Source: Brachionus manjavacas
Lineage: Eukaryota; Rotifera; Eurotatoria; Ploima; Brachionidae
Assembly (NCBI GenBank): GCA_019054805.1
Contig: JAHQIY010000002.1
Location: 248,001 to 312,000, forward strand
DNA length: 64,000 nucleotides
Direction of reading: 5' to 3'
Part shown: positions 33,237 through 43,800 of the stretch, piece after piece
Numbering within the stretch: position 1 is the first letter of the stretch
Layout of the letters: the number at the start of each line of letters is the position of its first letter
Made by a program: the position numbers and the translations under genes
The notes under the pieces: generated by a model
The model's input: only the letters and a program-made list of their open reading frames with translations
Told to the model about the DNA's origin: nothing
Databases searched by the model: none

Positions 33237-34370
33237 ATTTTCTCGTTTTTCTTTAAAACAACAGTATTCTCAGTTTGAAATTGAATCTGCTTAAAAACTG
33301 ATTGTTGCCAAGTCTTGTGGATGTTGTACAAATTTTTTTAGTTCTAGTCTTGCTTTAATTTAGGAGATTTAAAGTTTAATGGTTATTTGTTGTAAACTAC
33401 TGTGTAAAAGAATGCTCAAAAATAAGAAATATTTCTGGATATGGATAGTAATCGAAGTTCAGTTGAGAAAATTTTTCGTTTAAATCTTCACTTTTTTTTA
33501 AAAACTTTATCCATATCTTAAACCAAATTAAAAAAAAATTTGTTATTAATAACTTTTTTTAAAACAGACCTAATAAATATTAATGACTTTGATTTTTTTT
33601 AACTTTTAATCGATTTTTTTTTTAAATTGAATAAATTTTTATTACATTTCCAAATTTTTTTTTTAATAACTTTCATATAATCTTAGTACTTTTTTATATA
33701 GTTATTACAGCAGATAAAAATAGGACTATAACCATGAATTGGCACATGTTTTTTTTGTGTTTTAAAGCTCAATGCAGAATTAAAATGAGTTGTATAGTTA
33801 GACATAAAAATAAAAATTCACTTTGGTCAACAAAAGAGAGAAAGTCATAAAGTCATAAAAAAGCTCTTTTTCTTTAAAAATCAAATTAAAATTGATCTAA
33901 AATTTTTGTTTTCAAATCTGTTTTAGCAATGCCATTTCTGTTAGTACAGGTATCCTTAGACTTCATGCAGAAGAGCTTTAGAGAAATCGAAATAAAAAAA
34001 GTAATTTAGTAATTTTTAATTTTCTTTTTCATTTGTTTTTGTTTTACTTTTTAAACTATTGAACACATTCTACCATGCTGCACCAAATGTACTTTTGGAA
34101 GGTATTATTAATTTAAGAGAACTTAGGTTTTTTGGACTGGTCAATTTTGTGACCATTGGTCATAATATTTCCATGACTAGTTTTTGAAGGTTAGTCTCAT
34201 GATCAAAAAACACTTTCTTTAATTATTATCTCGATCTGTAATCAATTTTTTGATCATGAAATTTATCCTTAAACATAGTATTGTTTTTAATAGTAGTAAG
34301 GAGTAAAAAAAACCGCGGCATGAAATTGATCATGCGGAGCAAAATAATAGAAAAATGTTCTTATACAGTG
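33237..34370. other. AT-rich spacer downstream of the LMBR1-family gene
   Basis: No coding sequence or clear repeat seen up to the foldback element at 34371. Confidence 0.4.
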
Positions 34371-35502
34371 CTGCTACGATACCTTGAATTCACAATATTT
34401 TACGTAAATTATGGTAAATTCACGATATTCTACCATATTTACCGTAAAATATGGTAATCTAAAAAAGGGTATTTTTCGTAAAATAACGATAATTATCGTA
34501 AAATACCGAATAATTACTGTAAAATTCAGTGAAAAAAAAAATTTCCAAAATTTCTCGAAAAAAACCGATTTTTTGACAAAAATTGACGTAAATTTCGGTA
34601 AATTCTTGTAAAAAAAAGTAAAAAATGGTAAAAATTCAACAGAAAAAGAAAAATGGATTTTTTATTACTTCTTTCAATTTTTTTTCTAAACAAATTAAAA
34701 TATTTAAACATTATTTACAAAATAAATTTTATTTTCTAGCTTTTTTTGCTTTTAAGCTGTTAGCTGTCTTGTCCCAAGCTTCTTTGAATGTTGATCCTTT
34801 TGGAATAAATTTTACAAGCCCAGCTTTTTAAAAAAATTTATGTCTAACTTTTGATTTCATTTAAAGCATATTATTTTACTTTTGATATTAAGCATTACAA
34901 AAAACTTTGACAGTTGAAAAATGTAAGAAATATATAAATCATCTTAAATATGTAAAAAATATTAAAAAATTTTATTATTTTAATTTTTTAATAAAACATT
35001 TCTAGGTTGTTGAGATTGTAAGTGAAAGAAATGGTGACTGGTCAGATCATTAAATTCTGATTGTATATCTTTTTTTTATAGAGCTCTTTATAAATGATTT
35101 TAATTAAATATCAAATAAGTATTAATTTTCATAATTTGTTTAGAAAAAAAAATTGAAAGAAGTAATAAAAAATCAATTTTTCCTTTTCTGTTGAATTTTT
35201 ACCATTTTTTACAAGAATTTACCGAAATTTACGTCAATTTTTGTCTAAAAATTTTTTTTTGTTTTCCTTTTTCAAAAATTCAAAAAAAAAATTTTTTTCA
35301 TGAAAATCGGTTTTTTTCGAGAAATTTTGTAAATTTTTTTTTTCACTGATTTTACAGTAATTACCGGTATTTTACGATAATTATCGTTATTTTACGAAAA
35401 ATACCCTTTTTTAGATTACCATATTTTACGGTAAATATGGTAAAATATCGTGAATTTACCATAATTTATGTAAAATATGGTGAATTTAAGGAATCGTAGC
35501 AG
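34371..35502. mobile_element. Long foldback element with arms of about 330 bp
   Basis: The left end reads CTGCTACGATACCTTGAATT from 34371. The right end in reverse complement (from 35502) reads CTGCTACGATTCCTTAAATT. The arms (about 34371-34700 and 35130-35502) remain alignable throughout, sharing blocks such as AATTTCGGTAAATTCTTGTA, AAAATGGTAAAAATTCAACA and ATTACTTCTTTCAATTTTTT. The outer arm is itself full of short palindromes (ACGATAATTATCGT, TTTACCGTAAAATATGGTAA). The single-stranded centre contains a minus-strand open stretch at 34827-34729 with balanced composition (FIPKGSTFKEAWDKTANSLK). No target duplication could be fixed, so the superfamily is undetermined. Confidence 0.75.
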
Positions 35503-35714
35503 GTCAGGTTAAAATGAGGGTGAAATAAGGAATTATGTATTTAAAAAAAGTTAAAATGCTTAAAGTTTTATGCCTAATAATTCAAGGATAGATTGAAATT
35601 GTTTTCGTTTTTTTTTAATTCAAATAAAATTATTTAAAAAAAAATTTTTAAATTAAATCTTGTTGGATTTTTTGCTGTCTACTACTATTAAATTTTCTGA
35701 CCAAATTATTATAG

Positions 35715-35960
35715 TGAGATGGCCTAACGGGGTGACCTATTTTTAAAATAATTTAAATTTAAGCAAACTAAGGTGAGAAAATTCGAAATTTGGTCACTTA
35801 ATTTGCCCCAAGATATTAACTCACCCATTTAGATTAATCGGTTGAGTGAGGGGCAATTGGGTTTATAGGGTTAACCTAATTGCCCCATTTTTTAGTAAGA
35901 TTGCCCCGTATACTAACCCGGTTAGCCTGATTTTCACCCAATTACCCCGAAAATTTAAGT
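35715..35960. repeat. Cluster of GGGGCAATT hairpins
   Basis: Variants of GGGGCAATTGGGTT occur in both orientations within 250 bp: GGGGCAATTGGGTT at 35852, its reverse complement AACCTAATTGCCCC immediately after at 35873, and further forms ACCCAATTACCCCG at 35938, TTTGCCCC at 35807 and ATTGCCCCG at 35901. The first two form a near-perfect hairpin with a short loop. This is GC-rich compared with the flanks and is probably another small foldback repeat. Confidence 0.5.
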
Positions 35961-36246
35961 TTTTTATAGTAATTACTCTTTTTAAATTCAAAAGGAAAAA
36001 AAATATTAAATTTTTTGTTGCTGATCTTTAGAAAGGATGTTGGAGTGCTGATACATCCCTGGCCTGTTACTTGAGCATCGTCTATTCTCTGCCCCTGTCA
36101 TATTTTAGATTTTTAATTTAGATCAACCTGAAAATGCTAAAAATAAAATGCTTTAGTTTGATTTTTTTAACTTGATAAATACAAAGTTTCGAAATTTCCA
36201 TTTGCTCTCAAAATTAATTAATAAATAAGTTTTTCTAATTACCAAC

Positions 36247-37323
36247 TAGGGATGTGCATTAAGTATTAAGTACTTAAAAAAATTTAAAATTAAGTAAATA
36301 CTTAAGTATAAATACTTAAGTAAAAAATTCGATTTTTTTTAAAGTGTTTAAGTAAGACCGAATTTACTTAAGTATTTAAAAATACTTAACTTTTTGACTA
36401 ACATTCATGATTTCAGATTTTTTTTTATTTCATTTGTTTATGATTGCAAATAAAAAAAATAATTTCACACACCAAATAAACATAATTTTTTTATGCAGTA
36501 TTACTTTTAGACTTAAAGAATATGGCTAATGAACTTGACCGGTCTTTGAAATCGAGATTCAGCTTTGTCGAAACAAATCCAATTTACGTCGTCGCCACCC
36601 TACTAAACCCATCGTTTAGTTTCTTATTTAACGACCCAGATGAATAATTGTTTTATGAGCGGGTGTTAAAAGAACAATTTTTAAATTACATAAGACCCCA
36701 AAGTAACATTAATACTGAACCGTCCAATAAATCTAGCACCCCGACAAAGTCTTATTTGTTTATTGAAAAGCCATTAGTAAATCAAAGTGCCTTGAATCTA
36801 ATAGAAGTTAATAATTTTATCAACTACATGAAGACCTTTGTTTATGAGGAAAACTTTCAATTGAATGGGTTTTGGAAAGCGATGGAATCTTCCAATCCTA
36901 AATTAGCCAAGTTTGCTAAAAAAATATTCACGACCCCTGATACTTCAGATTCAGTTGAAAGAACTTTTAGCATAGGGGGAAACATCCTTAGGCCAAAATG
37001 AGCTAGGCTAACAGATAAAAATTTTTCTTCCTTAATTTTTTTAAAATGTAACTATATGTTTCATTAATTATTAGGTAATTAGAAAGATTTTATATTAAAT
37101 TGTATTAAGCCCAAATTTTTGCAATTAAATTTTGATAAAAAATAGCTTTTTTTTTTGGATATTTTATTGAAAAAAATTTAATTACTTAAGTATCATGATA
37201 AATACTTAAGTATTTACTTTAAAAAAATTGAAAAATGGACTTAAGTTTAAGTATTTACTTAAAAATGTGGTCCATTTACTTAAGTATTGAAAATACGATT
37301 TAAGTACTTAATGCAGATCCCTG
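36247..37323 (+). mobile_element. hAT transposon, internally deleted, with perfect 8-bp target duplication
   Basis: Terminal inverted repeats are TAGGGATGTGCATTAAGTA at the left and, read inward from the right, CAGGGATCTGCATTAAGTAC. The identical 8-bp TTACCAAC flanks both sides (36239-36246 and 37324-37331), the signature duplication length of hAT elements. Subterminal AAGTACTTAA/AAGTATTTA motifs are dense at both ends, as expected for transposase-binding repeats. The 1,077-bp body retains only the end of a transposase gene. Confidence 0.85.
36520..37060 (+). pseudogene. hAT transposase C-terminal fragment
   Basis: An in-frame TAA near 36643 splits the reading frame. Upstream: LDRSLKSRFSFVETNPIYVV then ATLLNPSF. 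Downstream: FWKAMESSNPKLAKFAKKIF, then TTPDTSDSVERTFSIGGNIL, the diagnostic hAT C-terminal dimerisation motif (W..A..P.L...A...L..P.[ST]S...ER.FS..G). The DDE catalytic core and zinc finger are absent, so this copy cannot make active transposase and would depend on another element. Confidence 0.8.
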
Positions 37324-37489
37324 TTACCAACCTTAGTTTATCATTTAGAAATAAAAGTGAGAATAGTTAATTGTTTTAGAACTGACTGATTTAACTTAAA
37401 AATAAGAGTCAACAAAAACCTTTAATGTATTTTTTAAAACAATGAAGATGAAAATTAAAATAAGCTTTAGATATCGATATTTAAATTTT

Positions 37490-37640
37490 TAGACACTTGT
37501 GTAGTTAAGCTACTGTATACCTCATTGGTAAGACCTTTAATTGAATATGGAGTTGGTATTTGGAATCCGTATTTGAAAGAAGATAAGAAGAAATTAGAAA
37601 AAAAAACAGCGAAGAGCTACGAGTTTCTCTGATATTTTGT
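37490..37640 (+). mobile_element. LINE thumb fragment
   Basis: A short open stretch reads LLYTSLVRPLIEYGVGIWNP then YLKEDKKKLEKK..AKSYEF, the same SLVRPLIEYG-x-x-(I/V)-W-x-P block as in the larger LINE relics. It is isolated and too short to classify. Confidence 0.5.
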
Positions 37641-38874
37641 TTGGCTTTCCCAGAAAAAGAGAATTGGCGATATTTTTTACTGTAAAAACACAATTTAATG
37701 TAATTTAATAAATTATAAAGTTTATTTTTTCAATTCAGAAAAATTATTTGTATTTAAAATTACATTTCTGTATTTATTTTTTGAAAATTCTAAAGGCTGT
37801 TCAAGTCAGACATTATTTTTTCACCAATTTTTTTTTCAAAAACTAAAACACATTCTTCAAACAGGTTTAATTAAAAAAAGAGATTTTTTATGTAATTAGA
37901 GTAATTTTAAATGAAAAACCATTTTTATTTTGAGGCAAAAATTTGAGAAAGAAATTTTTTTAAGTAATGATATAAAAAAATAATTTTATTAATGAACCGA
38001 ATTCATTTTTGTTTTATAGTTTCAAAATCTGTAAAAATTGTTTTTCAAACTTCGATTTTTTAAAAACTAAAATTAAAGATTGTATTTTCTAGTTTTAAAC
38101 ACGATTCTTTATAAAAAGTTATTTCTTGAGGATGTTTTTTTCTTAAAAAAAATTCTACAAAAATCTTACACAATACTAGATTTATCATTCAATAATAGTT
38201 TTAAATTTCCGATTTGACCTGATCTACAGTATAAAGGATTGTTGTTTTAACATACCGACAAAACTTTTAAGCATACCCAACATACATCCCACTATAATTG
38301 CATTATTAACATACCAAATACCTTAATAACATACTAAAATCTGATTGAAATACTATTTTTCAAGAATTCTTCCTGAATTTTCACTTAAATGACCTCCGGG
38401 TAGCAAGTGCAAACAATTCGCCAAAAAGCATTCGAAATGGAAATTTTTTGAACAAGATAAAAGTTTCCTTCCTTTTTAATTTAAATTAGGATAAAAATTC
38501 TTATTTTAATTTAAAATGTGTGGTGGCAATTTGTTGATAATAAGATAATTACAAGAGTCTAATAATTTTGTAAACAAACTCAAGCTTGGTGGACTGAAAA
38601 AATGAGAGAGATCATTGATAAAAAATCTAAATCAATTTTTTTTTCACTTAAATTGATTTAAATTTAAAATATTTTTAATGTAAAATTTTTTTAATTTATT
38701 TCAAAAATTTAGTACTTAACAGTGTTTTGATTGTTTTAAAAAGGCAGGTATCTTTTTCAGCAAAAATTTTGCAAATAAGAAAAGAATGCTGAGATAAAAA
38801 ATGGGTATGCTGAAAAGTTTCACTAGTATGTTAAAAAGTTTTTAATAGTTAGTTGGTCAAGTAGACCCTACAGT
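37641..38874. other. AT-rich spacer
   Basis: No coding region or repeat I can support. A few less AT-rich words near 38390-38420 do not form a frame. Confidence 0.35.
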
Positions 38875-39215
38875 ATAATAACATTGAGGCTATCGCTAGA
38901 AAACAGGCAAGCAGGTCTATCCCAGTTAAATCTTGTAAGTTATTTAGGCAAACACTACCCAGAGACATTATTGATATAATTAGACAAAGAAGAATGCTAT
39001 AAGTATGCTACTATACCCAACTAATGACGCTCAGAATATTGATACACGAATTTTAAAAGAGCCTTCAAGAGAAAAAAAGAGGTAAGGCCATCGTTTATGA
39101 TTTACACTCGATGACTTTTGATGACTTAAATGAAATCAAACAAAAAGTGGAAGACGGAATGGTTAAAGGTGGATCAATGGTGTTCAAAAAAAAGTTAATT
39201 TTATTTAATCAGTTG
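38875..39215 (+). mobile_element. LINE endonuclease-RT linker fragment
   Basis: The frame reads IEAIARKQASRSIPVKSCKL then FRQTLPRDIIDIIRQRRML near 38890-39000, resembling the region between endonuclease and RT of jockey-like LINEs, where LP-x-x-I-x-x-(L/I)-I-(K/R)-x-(K/R)R-x is common. A basic stretch (YDLHSMTFDDLNEIKQKVED) follows after a frame change. Degenerate. Confidence 0.4.
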
Positions 39216-39677
39216 TAATTGATACTCATTTGTTATAATAAAAAAAAAGTTATGTTTTTTTCAAAAAAGGTATGTTTGTGTTTTTTTTATTTAGATTTTT
39301 ATCTTTGTTTTATAATAAGAAAAACATTATTTTTTTGATATAATTTTTTTAATTTTTGGCGATTTTTACTAAATTAGTGGATAAAAAATACTTGGGCTCC
39401 TGAAAATTTATCCAGCATCTGTTTCCAAGAACGATAAATAGACTTTTTCTAATTTTAAAAAGTAAGCTTAATTAATTGCTAAATTAATTGACTATGAAAA
39501 AATTAAAATTTTCAAATTTTATTTCTAATCAAATGAACGACTAGAAAAAAAAGTTTTAAATAGGGACACAAATTAAATAGAATTTTGTTATTGATAAATT
39601 GTGTTGAGAGTTCGATTTTAAACAAATTCATGAAAAAGATACAAATAATAATGGCTGTCGAAAAAAGTAGTCGATTT
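39216..39677. other. AT-rich spacer at the 3' side of PSMA2
   Basis: Contains the 3' flank of PSMA2 (minus strand). Nothing else recognised. Confidence 0.35.
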
Positions 39678-40486
39678 TTAAATAGTAGCCAAATAATCTT
39701 TAACTTCAGACGGAGTCAACTTTCTGAATCCACTTTTGTTGCACACGCCGATTTCAATATTTTCCTCGGTCATTTGGCCTTCAAAAGACTCTTTCAAGGT
39801 CAATATGGCCGTATGAATGGCATCTTCCATTTCCAATTTTTCCGAATATCTTTTTTCCAAAAAAGTCTTGCCATTTATGTGATTTTTACCAATAGCAGTC
39901 GCTTTCCAAGCAAAATAAGCACCCTAGACAATATTTATACAAAAAGAATCTCAAAAAAAATACAAATTTTTACAGATGGATCACACTGATACAGATAAGG
40001 CACATCTTCATCAACATCCCAGCCAGCGATCAAAAGAGAAACCCCAAATGGTCTTACACCTCTTAAAAAAATCTCATTGATAATTTTTATCATCGAGTGC
40101 TAGAATTTTTGTTACCCTGATTGAGTGTACTCCTGCATGACATCCGCCACCCGTCGGACCAACTGAACAGTCGGTATTGAGTCGTCATACATTTGGATGT
40201 ATTGCTGGCCTAATTTCCGGGCATATTTTACCAAAAGACGATAGTCGGGCCCCATTCCGCTGTACACCATGCCGACATTTGAAGTAATCGGCTCAATTTT
40301 GCTTATACTCCTGTCATCGTTTAGTGTAGACTTTTGTTTTTTTTCTGTGGCCAAAACGACACCATTTGTGGCCTTGATTCCAACAGATGGAGCGCCGGCA
40401 GCTACGGCGTTCAATGCATACTCAATTTGAACCAGCTTTCCCGAAGGACTGAAGGTGGTCAGCGAAAATCCGTATCTCTCAGACAT
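39678..40486 (-). CDS. PSMA2: Proteasome subunit alpha type-2
   Basis: An alpha-ring subunit of the 20S proteasome; non-catalytic, it helps form the gate. Exons are 40486-40116, 40061-39974 and 39923-39678 with 54- and 50-bp introns; all junctions are in frame and total 234 residues, the same length as human PSMA2. The start [20 protein letters not shown], followed by [17 protein letters not shown], is the alpha-type N-terminal signature. Other family text: [27 protein letters not shown] joined to [35 protein letters not shown], and ending in [11 protein letters not shown]. An in-frame ATG further upstream exists (at 40639) but would add residues unlike any alpha subunit, so the ATG at 40486 is preferred. 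Divergent from DNAAF5. Confidence 0.95.
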
Positions 40487-40812
40487 TTTTTCTATTGATC
40501 TTAAAAAAATTAAAAATTTTTTCTTAGCATTCAATGACACAGAGAAAATTGAAAGAGATTTTTCCAAAATTTTAAAACTAAACACTCGTATTTTCTGATG
40601 GGGTGTCGAGTGCTTGGATGAAATTTTGCTCACAAGCATTCGTAAGTTAAAAAAATTTCAATCCAACAAAAAAAAATTCAAAATTTCAAAATTTTTTCAA
40701 ACTCAAAAAACTAGTCAGCATCAAAAGATTTCTATAGAAACAACTAGGGTTTCTAAATTTGAACTTTTTTTTTTCATTTTGAATTTTGAACATTTTCTAG
40801 AAATAATCGACA
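40487..40812. promoter_or_regulatory. Shared 5' region of divergent PSMA2 and DNAAF5
   Basis: Only 326 bp separate the two start codons, so both promoters must lie here or overlap into the genes. The sequence is A/T-rich with long A and T runs. A GC-richer patch at about 40595-40640 (TGATGGGGTGTCGAGTGCTTGG) is the only distinctive segment. No TATA box or initiator can be told from background. Confidence 0.35.
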
Positions 40813-43800
40813 ATGAAAGACGAACAAACTGAAAAAATGGCTGGCCAGCCCGCTCTAGAGCCGTCCTCGGCACTCAATCAGTGCCTAAATAAATTCAATC
40901 AAAGCATAAAAGATGAGAGTAAAATCCAGCGTAAAAACGCATTGGAATCAATTAAGAAACAATTAATTGAATTTTTTAGGAATGCCAGCGCCCCGATTCA
41001 ATTCACAGCGGAATCGCTGGAGCATATTCTCAATCAAGTATTGAATTTGTTCACCGATCCGATGGAAAGATGCCGTGAAATTTCGTGCGAGATTACCAAG
41101 CTGCTCATGGAAAAGAATCAACACTGGGATGTGAACATGACTGGAATGGTGATAATGTCCGTGTTCCAGCGCCTAGGCGCCAAGGACATAAAAGAAACAA
41201 GCGAAGAAATTCGTCTCCAATTGTACACCTTAATCCATGAGCTTATTTTGGCAAAATCCAGCTCCCAAAAGAATACATTTGAAATTCATTTGCAAGAATT
41301 TATTGCCATTTTGGCGAATTCTTTCGCGGACAGCTTTCCAGAAGTTAAAAAAATGGGCTGTGCTTGTGCCAGGCTGCTGGCTAACCGGCTGGCCAAGTCC
41401 AATTTTCACATGCAATCAGAAAGTTTGGTAAAGCCAATGCTGAGCAATATGACGCACCAGCACTCGAGAGTGCGCAAAGATGTGATCGAGTGTTTGTGTG
41501 ATGTTGTCATGTATGGCAATAACAAGTCGGTGTCTGATGTTGTGCCACATTTGGCTCAGAGATTGTTCGACCAAGCGAACATAGTTCGCATGGCGGTCAT
41601 AAAACTTGTCGGCACTTGGCTCCTTGACCTGCCAGATCGCTATTCGTTCCATTACAAACTAATACCGCTGCTGCTCACTGGTTTCATTGATGAGTCGCCC
41701 GATATTAAGGAGCTGACCGAGTCTTTATGGTGGGATGTGGGAATTAAGTACGAAAAAGAAAATGAGACAGAACTAAAAGATAAGCTTGATTTTATGGAAG
41801 TTCAAATAGCCAATTATCCGGATGAATGTAATTTATTTTAAATTTTAGAATTTAAGATTTTGTTTAATTCAGTAAGATGCCAATTTATTTTATTTTATGA
41901 AATTTTTTTTGATAAGACTTGAGAATGATTTTTTCCAAGGAGTTGAATAAATTTTCCATTTTTTTTCTCACCATTTTCACGTTCAGCTTTTTAATTAAAT
42001 TTTCAAATTATTGTATTTAAGAAATTTGTTCAAAAATTTTGCACAAAAAAGTTGAGAAATTCGTTCAAATAAATTATCTAATAATTCTTAGGAAAAGTTT
42101 TTTTTTTTTTATTTTAAAAATATGGAACAGTTGGTCTTAAAATATTAAAAAATACATCGTAACTAAATCTTGACTTGACTTAAATTTTTACAATTTTAAC
42201 TAACCATGCGTCCCAATATTTTAATAATTCTAATTTTGGTCTGAAACATAAAACAATTAGATAGCTGAACTAAGAAATGGTGGAAAAATTTAGAAAATTT
42301 ATCATCAGGGTGCTCAACTAGTATGTTAGACATTAACTGAGATCGAAAATTTTATGCTGGTAACGAACAAAAGGGATCATTGTATCAAAGCCATCTTGGT
42401 TTTATTTAAGATATCCAAATTATCCAAGATGTCGATAAGTATTCAATTGTTAAAATTTTGTCAAATTTGTATCTAAAAATTGTTTACATGGCTTCCATGT
42501 TCTATGCCGACTTTGATTTTGCACCTATAACTGCGTCATCAAAATCTTCAAAGATTGATAATCTTGGCATAAGGTAATTGTTAACGCAATTTTCAATTTG
42601 GAATAAGTTAATTGAGACTAATATTTAAACCACTTTTGTTTAGAGTTAATAAATTAGATATTTAAATTTTTTGAGCTTTTTTTTAGGTAAAAAATACGCA
42701 AAAACACAAAAAAAAATTAAAAATTAACTTCTATTTTTTTTGTGCATTTTTTAAATAAAAAAATCAAAATTTTTCCAATTCATTCTTTTTATTTTAAAAT
42801 GAAAAGTCTTTAAAAAAAGCCAAAATTTTACGATGAGAGTTTCAGTTTTAATATTAAATTAATTAATTTATTTGGTTTAAAAATTTTATTTTTTTAAAGC
42901 ATAATTTTAAGAAAAAATATTTTAGAAGACCTTTCTTAAAAATTAATTAAAAAAATTATAAATAATTACTAATTTAAAGTTAAAATACAATTCCTATCAA
43001 AAATTAATAAATTTTAAATTTTATCATTTATTTTTAAACAACCAGGAATATCAATCAATCAAATATAATGATATAACAAAAGAAAAGCTTTAAGCTTGTT
43101 ATTTCTTTATTTGAACAATTATTGCCTTTTCAGGAAAAATCTTGACAGACTAAAAAAGAATCTAGGTTTTACTGAATTTTATAAAAAATTTTCAACTTAA
43201 AATTTTATTTTTAATAATTTTTTTTTATTTAAGTTAAAAACCAACGACCTAACGTAGGTTGTCGGGAGCTGATCCGTTTAAATGCTAGTAAAATTCTACC
43301 GGGAATCTTAAATGATATAAGCGATTGGGTCGAGGCTACTCGGATTAAATCAATTCAATTACTTTATCTAATGATTTGGCAAGCGGAAAAAAATACCACT
43401 CAGCATTTAGAAACAGTTTTGCAGACTTTGTTCAAGGCATCAAATGAGACTGTTCATGTAATTCAGGATTATATATTTAGTTGTTCCAGATTGATCGGTG
43501 TGTTCACAGACGCTGATTTGTGTCTTCCCTTAGCCTTTAAGACTATCAAAAAAATGAATTCAGCCAATTCAGGAGCCATTAATTTACTCAATGGTCTCCT
43601 TAATGGTTGCAGTATTGAGAAAATTACATCAAATCTTGGTCTAGAATGTCTGGAACTGCTTGAAGATACTTGCAAAACATATGATGTAAGTTTAAATTTA
43701 GTTAGATACTTTTCATTAAAATTTACAAATTACAAATTACAAACAAATTACAAATGAAGCATTATAATACTTAAAACTTTTAAAAAGGTAAAAAAAGATG

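Noticed and set aside
40487-40639. N-terminal extension of PSMA2 from an upstream ATG
   Set aside because: The extra 51 residues are unlike any alpha subunit. The conserved MSERYGFS start gives exactly the family length.
42486-42580. Reverse-transcriptase YADD-like patch in DNAAF5 intron 1 (YADFDFAPIT)
   Set aside because: Only one weak block and no neighbouring RT motifs.
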